Source of the DNA: Candidatus Melainabacteria bacterium
GTDB taxonomy: Bacteria > Cyanobacteriota > Vampirovibrionia > Obscuribacterales > Obscuribacteraceae
Assembly: GCA_003242885.1 (NCBI GenBank)
Contig: QKMZ01000006.1
Span: 1,419,563 to 1,483,562 of the forward strand
Direction: 5' to 3'
Length of the DNA stretch: 64,000 nt
The notes under the pieces were generated by a model. That model did no database searches. It had not been told where the DNA came from and was given only the letters and a program-made list of their open reading frames with translations. Below are positions 1 through 8,763 of this stretch, piece by piece (within the stretch, counting starts at the first letter, position 1; the number at the start of each line of letters is the position of its first letter). A program made the translations under genes and the position numbers.

Positions 1-708
1 TCGCACTTCCCAGACACCGCTAGATTGCAGTATCTGCGAAAGTTTTGTCCACGGCTTCTCAGCAGCAACTTTTAAGAATGACTCGCGCACGGCTTGTTTG
101 CTGGCGATGGCAGTAATGATTTGCTTTTGGCGAGCCACAATCATTTGCTGTCTATTTGTCAAGAAACGCGCCAGTTCTGCCTCATCAGGAATGTTCTTGA
201 GGTTTTGCCCAAAATCTACAACCGGCGCATGTACAAGCGCTACGAGAGTTTTTTCCAGGTCAAACGACGGGTCGAGGTTGACACGTACATGTACATAGTC
301 ATCATTGCCGGCTTTATCCTCTTGAGAAAGGAAACTTCCGGGCCCCAAATGCGCCACAACTTGTCCGGTGTGACCGTTCAATTGCACAACCAGTGTGCCT
401 GCCGATAAATATGGTGTTCCTGTTAGCAAACGAGGAACGGAAACAAAACCATCTTGGGAAAGCGGTCGCACATCGATTTCACGACCATTTACGCCAATTC
501 CATTTACGCCGGCGGCAGAAACGAGCGCGTCGATTTCAGTCAATGTATTGGCGGCTTCAACAACCAAGTCCACTTCAGGATCTATTGTGAGGATCGATTC
601 CTCTGCAATCAAGCGGGACAACTCATTAGCCAGAGAGGCTCCGAGCGAGCGCACCTTTACTTGAGCCATGCGGGCTACTTCCGGGCAAATCTCAACTTTG
701 CTAGCCAT
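1..708 (-). CDS. Hypothetical protein, C-terminally truncated by the window edge
   Basis: An open frame of 236 codons runs from ATG at 708 to base 1 without a stop, so the C-terminus lies outside the window. I do not recognise the family. The N-terminus (MASKVEICPE) has no signal peptide. Residues 20-60 look helical and acidic, residues 70-150 look like beta strands (VSVPRLLTGT, LVVQLNGHTG), and 170-236 are helical. No catalytic motif is visible. It lies 78 bases downstream of the HhH/HetZ-like gene on the same strand, so the two are probably co-transcribed. Real coding is likely from the uninterrupted frame and gene-like composition; the function is unknown. Confidence 0.6.
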   Translation of the reverse strand, partial: MASKVEICPEVARMAQVKVRSLGASLANELSRLIAEESILTIDPEVDLVVEAANTLTEIDALVSAAGVNGIGVNGREIDVRPLSQDGFVSVPRLLTGTPYLSAGTLVVQLNGHTGQVVAHLGPGSFLSQEDKAGNDDYVHVRVNLDPSFDLEKTLVALVHAPVVDFGQNLKNIPDEAELARFLTNRQQMIVARQKQIITAIASKQAVRESFLKVAAEKPWTKLSQILQSSGVWEVR

Positions 709-786
709 CTCACAAACCCTCTAGTGTCAGTCCCAGTTGGAGGCGCCTGTCCTTCCACAGGTAGGTCAACGGACAAGCCCGGAAAA

Positions 787-2277
787 TTAGTCGGAAAAAA
801 TCCCCAAACAAAAATTTTGTCGCAAAACCGGCTCCTTACTGAGGTCGATCTGAAGATAATCCTCAAGTTCCGCCCACGTGCCGAATGGCCGCCCTCTTTC
901 AATGCGTTTTGCCAGTCCGGACTCAAGACCTGCCTTAACCAGCTCATCCAGCGGCGCCGAATTTACATCTTTGCGTTTGCCACCATCAATAACGACTTTC
1001 AGTACACAACCGCGGCTTAGCGCCTTTTTCAAATCGTTGTCTGTTAACAGTTTCAGCTCGACGAGATTAGATAGGTGCGCAAAAGGACGTTTTTCGCAAA
1101 CCTTCTGGGCCGTCTCTTTGTTCAACCCGAGGATATCCATCAGATCGCGATTCGTAGCCGAATTGATATCCACCGGAACAAATGCAGCCACGGCGCCTTT
1201 CGCTTCGATTTCCTGCAGTCTCTGTTCTTTCAATATAGACTTTTCGACCAGCTCAAGAAGGCGCCTGTATTGCCGCTGAAGAATCAAGCGCTCAACTTCG
1301 CTTTCGGTCATACCGAGCTGCTGATTGAGTTCCCGGCGCGAGGCCCGATTGACATTCGTTTCTCTTTGCCAGCAATCGGCAATGCCAGGAAGGTTTTGCC
1401 TGATTCCATCTCGCACCATCGACAGTCCTTTATCCAGCAAAACCTGGCATCGAGCAATTTTTCGTGCTTGCGTCTCACCTGGTAGCTGAAGAACATCACA
1501 GCATTCTCTCATTGTCAGCTCTTTTCCAGCTGTTGAGAATTTCGTAAGCCCAAGTCCGAACATACAATCAACGACTTCCAGAGGCTCTTTCTGGCTCTTC
1601 TTATCGGCGAGCATTTTTTCAAGCATGTCTCGCAACTGATTGAGCTGTCCTACCTGTTCGCCAGACAGAGCCTGGTTCTCGGGCATATATTGGCTGTCAT
1701 CGGCAGTATTCTGTCTTGGGTCTTCTTGCTCGGGATCGAGATTCAAATCCTGTAGGGTACTCTTTTCCCAGTCCCACTCTTCTCGAATATAGTCGATTAC
1801 CTGATTGTGCACAGAACGTTGAACATAAGCGGGCAAAAGTACTTTGAAGCCATCTTCGGCTTGCGAAAGCAAATGCTTGCGCACAGCACCCTCGAGTTTT
1901 TCAGCCAATTCCGTAGCAATTGATAAGGCGTGTCGCTTCTGCTCATCTGCAGCAACCCGGCGCTGAACGAAAAACCTCTTCAAATTCTGGTTATTGCCAA
2001 CCATTTTTGCTGCCAGAGGCTGCAAGTAAAAATTTCGGACCAGGACAAGAAACTGTTCGCGGTCCTCTTTGAGCAATTGAGCCTTCTTGTAAAGGGCCTT
2101 TGCTCCAAGCCGTTCGAAAAGCTCGAAAAGCCCGACTGTTTTAGGTTTGGTGGTATGCGAACCTGCTACTGTTTTAACATCCGCAAAACCGGCATCTTTT
2201 GAAAGTGAATCGAAGATTTGACGCCAATCCGGCGCAATACTGAGCAATTCTTCAATTTGTCCCTGACTAGTCAGCAC
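787..2277 (-). CDS. Sigma-like / HetZ-related protein with three C-terminal helix-hairpin-helix modules
   Basis: 496 aa, probably a DNA-binding regulator; no signal peptide or membrane segment. The start is a GTG with GAGGT five bases upstream. Residues 1-300 are all-helical. The stretch around 149-190 (LLPAYVQRSVHNQVIDYIRE) and the one around 253-295 (ELTMRECCDVLQLPGETQAR) resemble sigma region 2/4-like helices. From memory they also resemble the cyanobacterial HetZ-related family; this is inference and needs a profile search. The C-terminus holds three ComEA-like helix-hairpin-helix modules, at about 307-350 (NVNRASRRELNQQLGM), 368-412 (VDINSATNRDLMDILGL) and 436-477 (KDVNSAPLDELVKAGL). The pairing of a sigma-like core with triple HhH repeats is unusual. 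It is transcribed away from the trypsin/DUF4384 gene. Confidence 0.7.
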   Translation of the reverse strand: MLTSQGQIEELLSIAPDWRQIFDSLSKDAGFADVKTVAGSHTTKPKTVGLFELFERLGAKALYKKAQLLKEDREQFLVLVRNFYLQPLAAKMVGNNQNLKRFFVQRRVAADEQKRHALSIATELAEKLEGAVRKHLLSQAEDGFKVLLPAYVQRSVHNQVIDYIREEWDWEKSTLQDLNLDPEQEDPRQNTADDSQYMPENQALSGEQVGQLNQLRDMLEKMLADKKSQKEPLEVVDCMFGLGLTKFSTAGKELTMRECCDVLQLPGETQARKIARCQVLLDKGLSMVRDGIRQNLPGIADCWQRETNVNRASRRELNQQLGMTESEVERLILQRQYRRLLELVEKSILKEQRLQEIEAKGAVAAFVPVDINSATNRDLMDILGLNKETAQKVCEKRPFAHLSNLVELKLLTDNDLKKALSRGCVLKVVIDGGKRKDVNSAPLDELVKAGLESGLAKRIERGRPFGTWAELEDYLQIDLSKEPVLRQNFCLGIFSD

Positions 2278-2535
2278 TTCGACCTCGGATGCCCGAACTT
2301 ATCAAGATAAGCCCCTTGCCACTACAGTTCGTAAGATCATATCGTCTTAAGGCAAAACGTAGTGCACACGGACGTCTGCCAGGTAAGAATTGGCAATCAA
2401 ATATGACAAGGTTATGACCCGAAGACCCGGCAATCACTTATAATCTCGTAAATAGCTTCCTTCCGGTCTGCCGGCCGAGAATTCCAAGGGAAGTGCATGT
2501 CTAGACTAGAAAGGACTTGGGTCTAAGTACCTCTC

Positions 2536-3831
2536 ATGGACAATCAGCACAAGACAAGCGGGGTGCCCGAAAATCCTGATGTCTTCAGTGCCGCACTAGC
2601 CAACGTGATAAGGCTGGACGGCGATAAAGAGACAATCATTGGTCAAGCCTGGAAGGCAGCTCCAAATCTGCTTGTTACTTGTGGTCACGTAGTAGAGCCT
2701 TTTGCTTCCTCAAGCACGTCTTTGCAGATCAAATTTCCATCATCCGGAAACCGCTATGCCGTGAGGGAAGTGCGGCTTCATCCAAATTTCGGCAGGCAAG
2801 CGGACCAACTGGTCACCTTTGATGCTGCCATTTTGCTCGTCGATCTTTCCGGTCCTGAGCGAGAAGCAAGCGTTTTGCCGATCACCTACGGAAAAGAACT
2901 GAAGAACTTCCAACCTCTTTCTGCAATCAGGTATCCGGTGCATCTCGGTCAGTACACCTCAGCACCAGCGCCTCTGGCGCAATTAGGGCGCATGCTGGGC
3001 GAACTGAGGCGTTCGGACAACTATCACATCCTGCATGACCTTGCGCTTGCACCAGGCGATTCCGGTTCTCCCATATTTGACGATACATCAGTAGTGGCAA
3101 TGCACTGCGGCGACACCGCTAGTCTTCCTGGTCTCAACTTGCCTACCACGTCAATCAGATTGGCTCTCTGGGTGGACTCCTTGAAGGATTTGGGCGTCGA
3201 AGAGAATCTCAAAATGGCTCGCCCAAGGTCGGCGAAGATCGCGGCTTCACCTGTTTTAGCATTCTGCCTGGCGGCAATCGTTGTGTTTCTTGTTGGCAGC
3301 AGCCTTCTCGCCAAACCTCTTGTAGATTCGTGGACCACTGCACAGCCGCCAATCATGCCCATCTCGATAAGTTTTAACAAGCCACGCACCGATTACTATG
3401 AAGGCGAGCCCCTAATCATCCAATTCTCGACCAATTCGGATTGTTTCGTCCATTTATTTGAAATTGACCGCGACAAGGTCACGCTCATCTATCCGGAAGC
3501 GGGCAGTCAGGTCATAAACAAGGCCGGCCATCAAGCGTATGTTAAAACGATTGGAGACCGGCCGATTGGCGTAGGCAAAGAGCCTTCGAAGTTTCTCTGG
3601 GTGGTCCTCCTAAATTCGAAGGACCGTTTGTTAGAGGACAGGGACCGCAAGCAGAGTGATGACAACATTGGTTTGCTTAACATCAGTACAGACGAATTGA
3701 TGGATAGAATTGATAGGATAGCTAAGGAAGACCCGCAAGCGATCCTGCATGTAGCTATGGATGGTCCTGTAGCGACAAAACCGGCGCCTGCTAAGAATAA
3801 GAGCGGTGCGGGATCGAATCAAACACAGTAA
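2536..3831 (+). CDS. Trypsin-like serine protease with membrane anchor and DUF4384 domain
   Basis: 431 aa. The N-terminal half is an S1-type protease with a full catalytic triad: His51 (TCGHVVE), Asp96 (FDAAIL) and Ser176 (GDSGSP). There is no signal peptide. One membrane segment covers about residues 237-259 and is preceded by R229, R231 and K234. By the positive-inside rule this puts the protease in the cytoplasm and the C-terminus outside. Residues about 270-370 match DUF4384 (YYEGEPLIIQFSTNSDCFVHL, ending LIYPEAG). In other bacteria DUF4384 is often fused to caspase-like or kinase domains. No good ribosome-binding site precedes the ATG, but no better start exists. The next gene also carries DUF4384, which suggests a joint role. 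Confidence 0.85.
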   Translation: MDNQHKTSGVPENPDVFSAALANVIRLDGDKETIIGQAWKAAPNLLVTCGHVVEPFASSSTSLQIKFPSSGNRYAVREVRLHPNFGRQADQLVTFDAAILLVDLSGPEREASVLPITYGKELKNFQPLSAIRYPVHLGQYTSAPAPLAQLGRMLGELRRSDNYHILHDLALAPGDSGSPIFDDTSVVAMHCGDTASLPGLNLPTTSIRLALWVDSLKDLGVEENLKMARPRSAKIAASPVLAFCLAAIVVFLVGSSLLAKPLVDSWTTAQPPIMPISISFNKPRTDYYEGEPLIIQFSTNSDCFVHLFEIDRDKVTLIYPEAGSQVINKAGHQAYVKTIGDRPIGVGKEPSKFLWVVLLNSKDRLLEDRDRKQSDDNIGLLNISTDELMDRIDRIAKEDPQAILHVAMDGPVATKPAPAKNKSGAGSNQTQ

Positions 3832-3994
3832 ATCGCTCTTTTAGCAATTGATTTCTGTTTCCAAAACAGTGCAATTGACCAAAGAGATCAATTGCGAGAA
3901 TTGATTTGAAACTGAGATTTGATCACTGAAAAATATGATTCAAGACTCGTTATTCGAGCCAGATCCACATCGGAGCAAATTTGAGGAAAGCGGC

Positions 3995-4915
3995 ATGAGA
4001 GCAGCAATTCGGAATCTAGTATTTGCACAAGCATTGGCAATTACTTTCACTATCGGCAGCGGTGTTGCCATTGCTGAAAACTCCAAGGACGAGCCCACAG
4101 CAGAAGATTTGAAAAACTCGAAAGAGCGTAACGTAATTCTTCTACCGCGCCAAACTTTCACTCGAACCGAAGCAAAGCCTGCACATATCACTGGGCAGAC
4201 TGTAAAGACCACACCTTCTGCAAAGGCAGTCAAAAAGCCCTCCGCGGTGCAGGCAAAGATTTCGCCAGCGCACGCACCTCAGGCGAGCAAACCTTCGAAG
4301 TCAGCACCAGTAATGACCACCTCTGGTGCTCATTCATCCGCCGATTCGATAATAAATGTTTGGCTAGACAAAAAAGGAATTACACCGCAATACAAAGCTG
4401 GCGACAAGATGAAAATCAATGTTTCAGCCACACAAGATTGCAACGTCATGATTTTTGATTTTGACGGGCGCGGCAAATTGACCCAGCTTTACCCAAATGA
4501 GTATCAACAAAAAACACTTCTTAGAGCTGGTGACACAATCACCTTTGGAGGCGCAGATAGTCCATTCGACTATCTGGTTAGTTTGCCCAAAGGCAGCAAT
4601 CATTCACTTGAAAGAATTTTTGTATACGCTTATCCGGTTGCCGAAAAACCGCTTTCCATAGCCCTTAACACTGAAGATGGCACGCCGTTTAGATCAGGCG
4701 AAATGACGCTTGCTCAATACAAAAAAATGGTTGCTGAGTCGAAAGTTTTCTTCAACAGCGCCGACAAGGGTGCACAAGTAAGTGGTGAGCGCGATGTAAA
4801 GATCGTTGCGAAATCTCAAGGAAGTGCTCCTGCACTGAAGCTAGTCTCAGCAGAAGACGCTAAAGCGGGGCAACCAAACAAGAAAGAAGTGAGCTTCACT
4901 ATTCTAGGCGAATAG
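3995..4915 (+). CDS. Secreted DUF4384 protein
   Basis: 306 aa from the ATG at 3995, chosen because GAGGAAAG lies just upstream and a signal peptide follows directly (RAAIRNLVFAQALAITFTI, cleavage near AIAEN). An upstream in-frame ATG at 3935 would add 20 residues and bury the signal. After a disordered Lys/Ala/Pro/Ser-rich linker (about 45-115), residues about 125-230 form a DUF4384 domain (INVWLDKKGITPQYKAGDKM, then NVMIFDFDGRGKLTQLYPNE). This is the same fold type as in the upstream protease gene, 163 bases away on the same strand. Probably an envelope protein; its ligand or partner is unknown. It ends in a clear terminator. Confidence 0.8.
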   Translation: MRAAIRNLVFAQALAITFTIGSGVAIAENSKDEPTAEDLKNSKERNVILLPRQTFTRTEAKPAHITGQTVKTTPSAKAVKKPSAVQAKISPAHAPQASKPSKSAPVMTTSGAHSSADSIINVWLDKKGITPQYKAGDKMKINVSATQDCNVMIFDFDGRGKLTQLYPNEYQQKTLLRAGDTITFGGADSPFDYLVSLPKGSNHSLERIFVYAYPVAEKPLSIALNTEDGTPFRSGEMTLAQYKKMVAESKVFFNSADKGAQVSGERDVKIVAKSQGSAPALKLVSAEDAKAGQPNKKEVSFTILGE

Positions 4916-4947
4916 TATCATTTATCAATGTTTGCTAGTCAGCGATA

Positions 4948-4975
4948 AGCCGTCCCTTATCGGGGCGGTTTTTCG
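4948..4975 (+). terminator. Rho-independent terminator of the DUF4384 genes
   Basis: A 7-bp stem (CCGTCCC/GGGGCGG with one G-U pair) around the loop TTATC is followed directly by TTTTT. It lies 34 bases after the stop codon at 4915. Confidence 0.8.
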
Positions 4976-5048
4976 CTTGGGAGCCAGTATTCATCAAACC
5001 GGCGCACATAAAACTGTGCTTTTGAATTCGCCATTTTCAAACAACTCT

Positions 5049-5076
5049 AAAATCAAAAGGCACTATATACAGTGCC
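5049..5076 (-). terminator. Terminator of the secreted orphan at 5149
   Basis: Read on the minus strand, GGCACT and AGTGCC form a 6-bp stem with loop GTATAT, followed by TTTTGATTTT. It lies about 75 bases beyond the minus-strand stop at 5149. Confidence 0.6.
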
Positions 5077-5148
5077 ATCTGACGTCTGAGTTTTTTGTGT
5101 TTTCGTTTCGCGCAAGGTTCATCAGACAGAAAAGAGCTAGAAAGCATT

Positions 5149-5916
5149 CTAATAACCTGGGCGTCCCATTTGAAGGCGTAGAATCAGATCGGCATTGAGA
5201 ATGCTGCCGGTGTATCTATCGCTGTGAACAAAGTGATCGAATGCGGCAGGAAAATCGGTTTGAGCGAGTGCGATTTCCTCAGGGCTGTAGTATCCGACAA
5301 AACCTTCGCATGTGTAAGCCGGCTGGTAGCCTTCACCTGGGGGTGGGGGCAAATTCTGGGCTCCAGAACCGGGAGCGCCCGAACCAGAACCGGTCATTAC
5401 AGGAAGTCCATCAGGAAAACCATCGGCAGCTGAGCGTCCTCTTTCACCAGACTGCGTCCATTCGTTTTGGTGAAACTCATCGCCACCCCAGGCGTCTGGC
5501 AAATAACTGCCGTGACCTGTGGTGAGCCCACTGTCTCGCTCGTCCATGATACCGGTATTGATTCTATGGACTTTGCTGAATCCCATATATGGAGGCAAAC
5601 CGTATGTCCCCTCGTCTCCATAGATATGTGCGGCATGCTGTTTGGCTTCTTTGACAAAGCTATCCATACGAGTTGGAGGAAGTCCATTTCTCCAGTCCGA
5701 GGGGAAGCTTGCCTGATACTGAGCATGGGCTTGAGCTTGTGCGATCACCCTTGCTCTGGTCTGATTTCCCCTGGCTTGACCAGATCGCGCCTGCATATTG
5801 TTTTGAGGGCTAAATTGAGAACGTTGATAATTGCCAAACCCTTGAGCCTGGACGGCTGTTGTGCACAAAGTCACCAGAGCGACTATCAGAGTTAGAATCG
5901 AGACCTTCAAGTTCAT
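5149..5916 (-). CDS. Secreted protein of unknown function
   Basis: 255 aa from the ATG at 5916, which has GAGG six bases upstream and begins a classical signal peptide (MNLKVSILTLIVALVTL, cleavage near VQAQG). A longer frame to 6009 lacks a ribosome-binding site. The mature protein is rich in Gln, Asn, Gly and Arg near its start. A low-complexity Gly/Ser/Pro stretch lies at about 175-195 (GSGSGAPGSG, NLPPPPGEG), followed by a compact C-terminus (PEEIALAQTDFPAAFDHFVH). I see no known domain. It lies divergently from the histidine kinase gene, with 156 bases between them. Confidence 0.65.
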   Translation of the reverse strand: MNLKVSILTLIVALVTLCTTAVQAQGFGNYQRSQFSPQNNMQARSGQARGNQTRARVIAQAQAHAQYQASFPSDWRNGLPPTRMDSFVKEAKQHAAHIYGDEGTYGLPPYMGFSKVHRINTGIMDERDSGLTTGHGSYLPDAWGGDEFHQNEWTQSGERGRSAADGFPDGLPVMTGSGSGAPGSGAQNLPPPPGEGYQPAYTCEGFVGYYSPEEIALAQTDFPAAFDHFVHSDRYTGSILNADLILRLQMGRPGY

Positions 5917-6072
5917 GCCAAACCTCAAAAGCTGCTGCCCGCATATGTCCGGCACTTTAGGGGTTGTCATTGGCAAGGTGTGGGCGAAATTTTGGCAATT
6001 TATGGGCAAGCCCGAAAATGATCAGATGAAATGATAGATTGAGCGATCGTAAGGCTAGATCTCTGAGCACCA

Positions 6073-7884
6073 ATGACTCTTTCTCTAGGAAAAAAAGCTC
6101 TGATACTTGTAACAGTGCCTTTAGTATTCGAGCTTGGGTTCGTGGCGGGATTTGCCTATCTTGTCAATCAAGTGGACAAAGAAAGGGCGCGCGAGGCGCA
6201 TGCTAGAGATGTTGCCGGGCATTTAAACGTACTGCTTCGGCTGGTCATGGAGCGAAGTTCATCTCTTATCGTCTCTCACTTCACTAGCCGAGAAACATTC
6301 CGCCGTCGAGCCGATCTTGCCAAGAAGCGCTTTTACAAAGAGAAGGAAATAATCACCAATCTCGTAGCCGAAAACCCTCATGAGAGAGAAGCCTGGGACA
6401 AAATCTACAAACTAATGGATGAAGGCGATCGATTTTTCGATCATGCCAAAACAATGGTGGACATCGGCAATAAGCTCGCCGCAGGCATGGAGATGGTAAA
6501 GGTAAACCGGCTCATGGCGGATGTCTTTCAAGCCATCGACCACCTCGTAGAAGAGCAAGAAGCAGAAACGCAAGAAACCAAAAGGAAGCAAGCCGAAGTA
6601 CGCGGACAAATTGAGATTCTTATCTATGCAGCGGTCTTTCTAAACATTCTGCTTGCAGTGTATTTGGCCATATCATTCAACCGAAGCACGGCGCTCCGGC
6701 TCAAAGTAGTGCTAGACAACACTTACAAACTCGCCTCACAACAGCCACTTTCCGCTCCACTTCGAGGCGATGACGAGTTGGCTCACCTCGATAGAACTTT
6801 TCGAAAAATGGCCGACGCACTGGCTTCGATGAGGCGCAAAGAAACTGCAATTCTCACCAGTGCAGCCGACATCATATGTTCGCTCGATGAAGAAAGACGA
6901 TTTACACAGGCTAATCCAGCGGCTTCCAGACAATGGGGCTACGACATCGATGACCTAATTGGAAGGCGCCTTGATCAATTGCTCAACCCAAAAGAACTGC
7001 AGCCATCAATCGATCAAGTAAACAGCATCATAGAGACAAAAGGTCAGGGAGCCTTTACCAATCAGATTGTGACTGGAAGCGGCGAAGAGCGTGATTGTGA
7101 ATGGTCTGTAGTTTGGTCGAACGAAGAAAAATCTTTGATGTGTGTTGTGCACGATATTACCGAGCGTAAGCAAATCGACCAGTTGAAACGCGATTTCGTG
7201 GCTATGGTAAGTCACGATTTACGCACACCACTGACATCGATTCAGATGGTTCATTCATTATTGGCCGCTGGCGCCTATGGGGAGCTTTCAGATGATGGCA
7301 AAGAGAGTGTGGAAGGAGCACAGGACTGTTGTGATCGCTTAATCACTCTAGTTAATGACTTACTTGATTTAGAGCGCATGGAATCGGGACGCATGGATTT
7401 ATCTCTCGATTCAGTACTGCTTAGTGAAATCATAAAACCATCGCTAAACATGGTTGCAAATGCCGTCAAGCAAAAGAAAATCGACATAAAGCTTGGCACG
7501 ACATTAGATCCAATTGTAACAGCGGACAAAGAGAGAATAATTCAGGTGCTCATCAACTTGATTTCAAATGCGATCAAATTTTCACCAGAGAATTCCACTA
7601 TTCAAATCACAACCGAGATTGACGACTCTTTTGCAATCATAAAGGTAAAGGATGAAGGAAGGGGAGTTCCAGAAAGTATGCGAGTTTCAATCTTCGAGCG
7701 CTTCAAACAAGTTAAAAAATCAGACTCCAAAGACAGAAAAGGTAGTGGACTTGGACTTGCTATTTCTAAGGCAATTGTCGAATTACACGGCGGACAAATA
7801 GGCGTGAATTCCGAAGAAGGCAAAGGAAGCACCTTCTACTTCAGCCTTCCACTTGCTAATTCAAAGAATACGGAGCAAACATAA
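6073..7884 (+). CDS. Membrane histidine kinase with PAS domain
   Basis: 603 aa. Membrane segments at about 9-31 and 180-202 enclose an all-helical periplasmic sensor of about 145 residues, similar in layout to CHASE3-type four-helix sensors. A HAMP-like linker follows, then a PAS domain (about 255-365, with WGYDIDDLIGRRLDQLLNP). The HisKA domain has phospho-acceptor His381 (MVSHDLRTPL) and the HATPase has the N box (NLISNAIKFS), G1 box (DEGRGVP) and G2 box (GSGLGLAISK). The response regulator starts 36 bases after the stop, so the two form a two-component system. The signal sensed cannot be told from the sequence. Confidence 0.93.
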   Translation: MTLSLGKKALILVTVPLVFELGFVAGFAYLVNQVDKERAREAHARDVAGHLNVLLRLVMERSSSLIVSHFTSRETFRRRADLAKKRFYKEKEIITNLVAENPHEREAWDKIYKLMDEGDRFFDHAKTMVDIGNKLAAGMEMVKVNRLMADVFQAIDHLVEEQEAETQETKRKQAEVRGQIEILIYAAVFLNILLAVYLAISFNRSTALRLKVVLDNTYKLASQQPLSAPLRGDDELAHLDRTFRKMADALASMRRKETAILTSAADIICSLDEERRFTQANPAASRQWGYDIDDLIGRRLDQLLNPKELQPSIDQVNSIIETKGQGAFTNQIVTGSGEERDCEWSVVWSNEEKSLMCVVHDITERKQIDQLKRDFVAMVSHDLRTPLTSIQMVHSLLAAGAYGELSDDGKESVEGAQDCCDRLITLVNDLLDLERMESGRMDLSLDSVLLSEIIKPSLNMVANAVKQKKIDIKLGTTLDPIVTADKERIIQVLINLISNAIKFSPENSTIQITTEIDDSFAIIKVKDEGRGVPESMRVSIFERFKQVKKSDSKDRKGSGLGLAISKAIVELHGGQIGVNSEEGKGSTFYFSLPLANSKNTEQT

Positions 7885-7920
7885 GATACTATTGTTGCGG
7901 AGTACCAGCGGGCAATCTTT

Positions 7921-8604
7921 GTGGCCAAGATACTAATTGTTGAAGATGATTTGCAGCTGTCTAAGCTTGTGCGCGATTGGCTAAAGCTTGAAAGGCACGA
8001 GGTAGAGGTCGTCAACGACGGACAAGAAGGTCTAAATCGTCTAAAGGCCTACGAATATGATCTGATCATTTTAGATCTGGAATTACCGGTCATTGGCGGT
8101 ATGGAAATTTTGAGAGAATTCCGCGCGACCGGCAAGAAAACACCAGTCCTCATTCTCACAGGTCGCTCTACTGTCGACGACAAAGAGGTTGGTCTCGATT
8201 CCGGAGCCGATGACTATCTCACAAAACCATTTCATGCCAAAGAACTAACTGCTCGTATTCGCGCTCTCATGCGTCGTGTTGGCGGTCAAATGGGCACAGT
8301 CCTCAAATCAGGAAATATAGAACTGGACCGCTCAACATTTACAGTCAAACGCGGCGGTATCGAAGTAAAACTTGTTCCAAAAGAATTTGCGCTTCTGGAA
8401 TTCCTGATGCGCAATCCCGGCACAGTCTTTCCTCCCGATGCTCTGCTCAATCGCGTCTGGTCGAACGAATCCGACGCTACAGTCGAAGCGCTAACCACGT
8501 GTATCAAACGCCTGCGCAAGAAACTAGACACCGAAGGACAAGAATCAATAATCCGCAATGTCCACGGAGTTGGGTACGGTCTTCGCGCCGACCTCGCCAA
8601 TTAA
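7921..8604 (+). CDS. OmpR/PhoB-type response regulator
   Basis: 227 aa with a GTG start. The receiver domain (1-115) has the acidic pair near the N-terminus (VEDD), phospho-acceptor Asp52 (IILDLELP) and the conserved Lys in TKPF. A winged-helix trans_reg_C domain fills 130-225 (VPKEFALLEFLMRNPG to NVHGVGYGLR). It is the partner of the kinase 36 bases upstream and should act as a cytoplasmic transcription factor. A palindromic terminator from the repeat family described under findings follows 16 bases after the stop. Confidence 0.93.
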   Translation: MAKILIVEDDLQLSKLVRDWLKLERHEVEVVNDGQEGLNRLKAYEYDLIILDLELPVIGGMEILREFRATGKKTPVLILTGRSTVDDKEVGLDSGADDYLTKPFHAKELTARIRALMRRVGGQMGTVLKSGNIELDRSTFTVKRGGIEVKLVPKEFALLEFLMRNPGTVFPPDALLNRVWSNESDATVEALTTCIKRLRKKLDTEGQESIIRNVHGVGYGLRADLAN

Positions 8605-8620
8605 TCAAACCAGAAAGTGA

Positions 8621-8660
8621 GGTTTAGAAAAAAGGTCGTTAACGGCCTTTTTTCTAAACC
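8621..8660 (+). terminator. Palindromic terminator repeat, copy 1
   Basis: A 40-bp near-perfect palindrome centred on GTTAAC, with arms GGTTTAGAAAAAAGG... mirrored. The single arm difference is a U-G pair on the plus strand but a C-A mismatch on the minus strand, matching the plus-strand regulator gene just upstream. The run of T after the GC stem fits intrinsic termination. Related copies occur at 13537, 33393 and 46063. Confidence 0.75.
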
Positions 8661-8763
8661 ACCAACATTAGGTTTTGCAATTTTTGGTTGTCAGTAAAAT
8701 CTTTTTTGAACTTTTTGCACACGAAACTCGTATTACCAGATATGAGTGCAAGGAAATTTCAAA

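Noticed and set aside
454-1020. A 188-codon plus-strand frame at the left end
   Set aside because: Antisense to both minus-strand genes (1-708 and 787-2277) that have better starts and composition.
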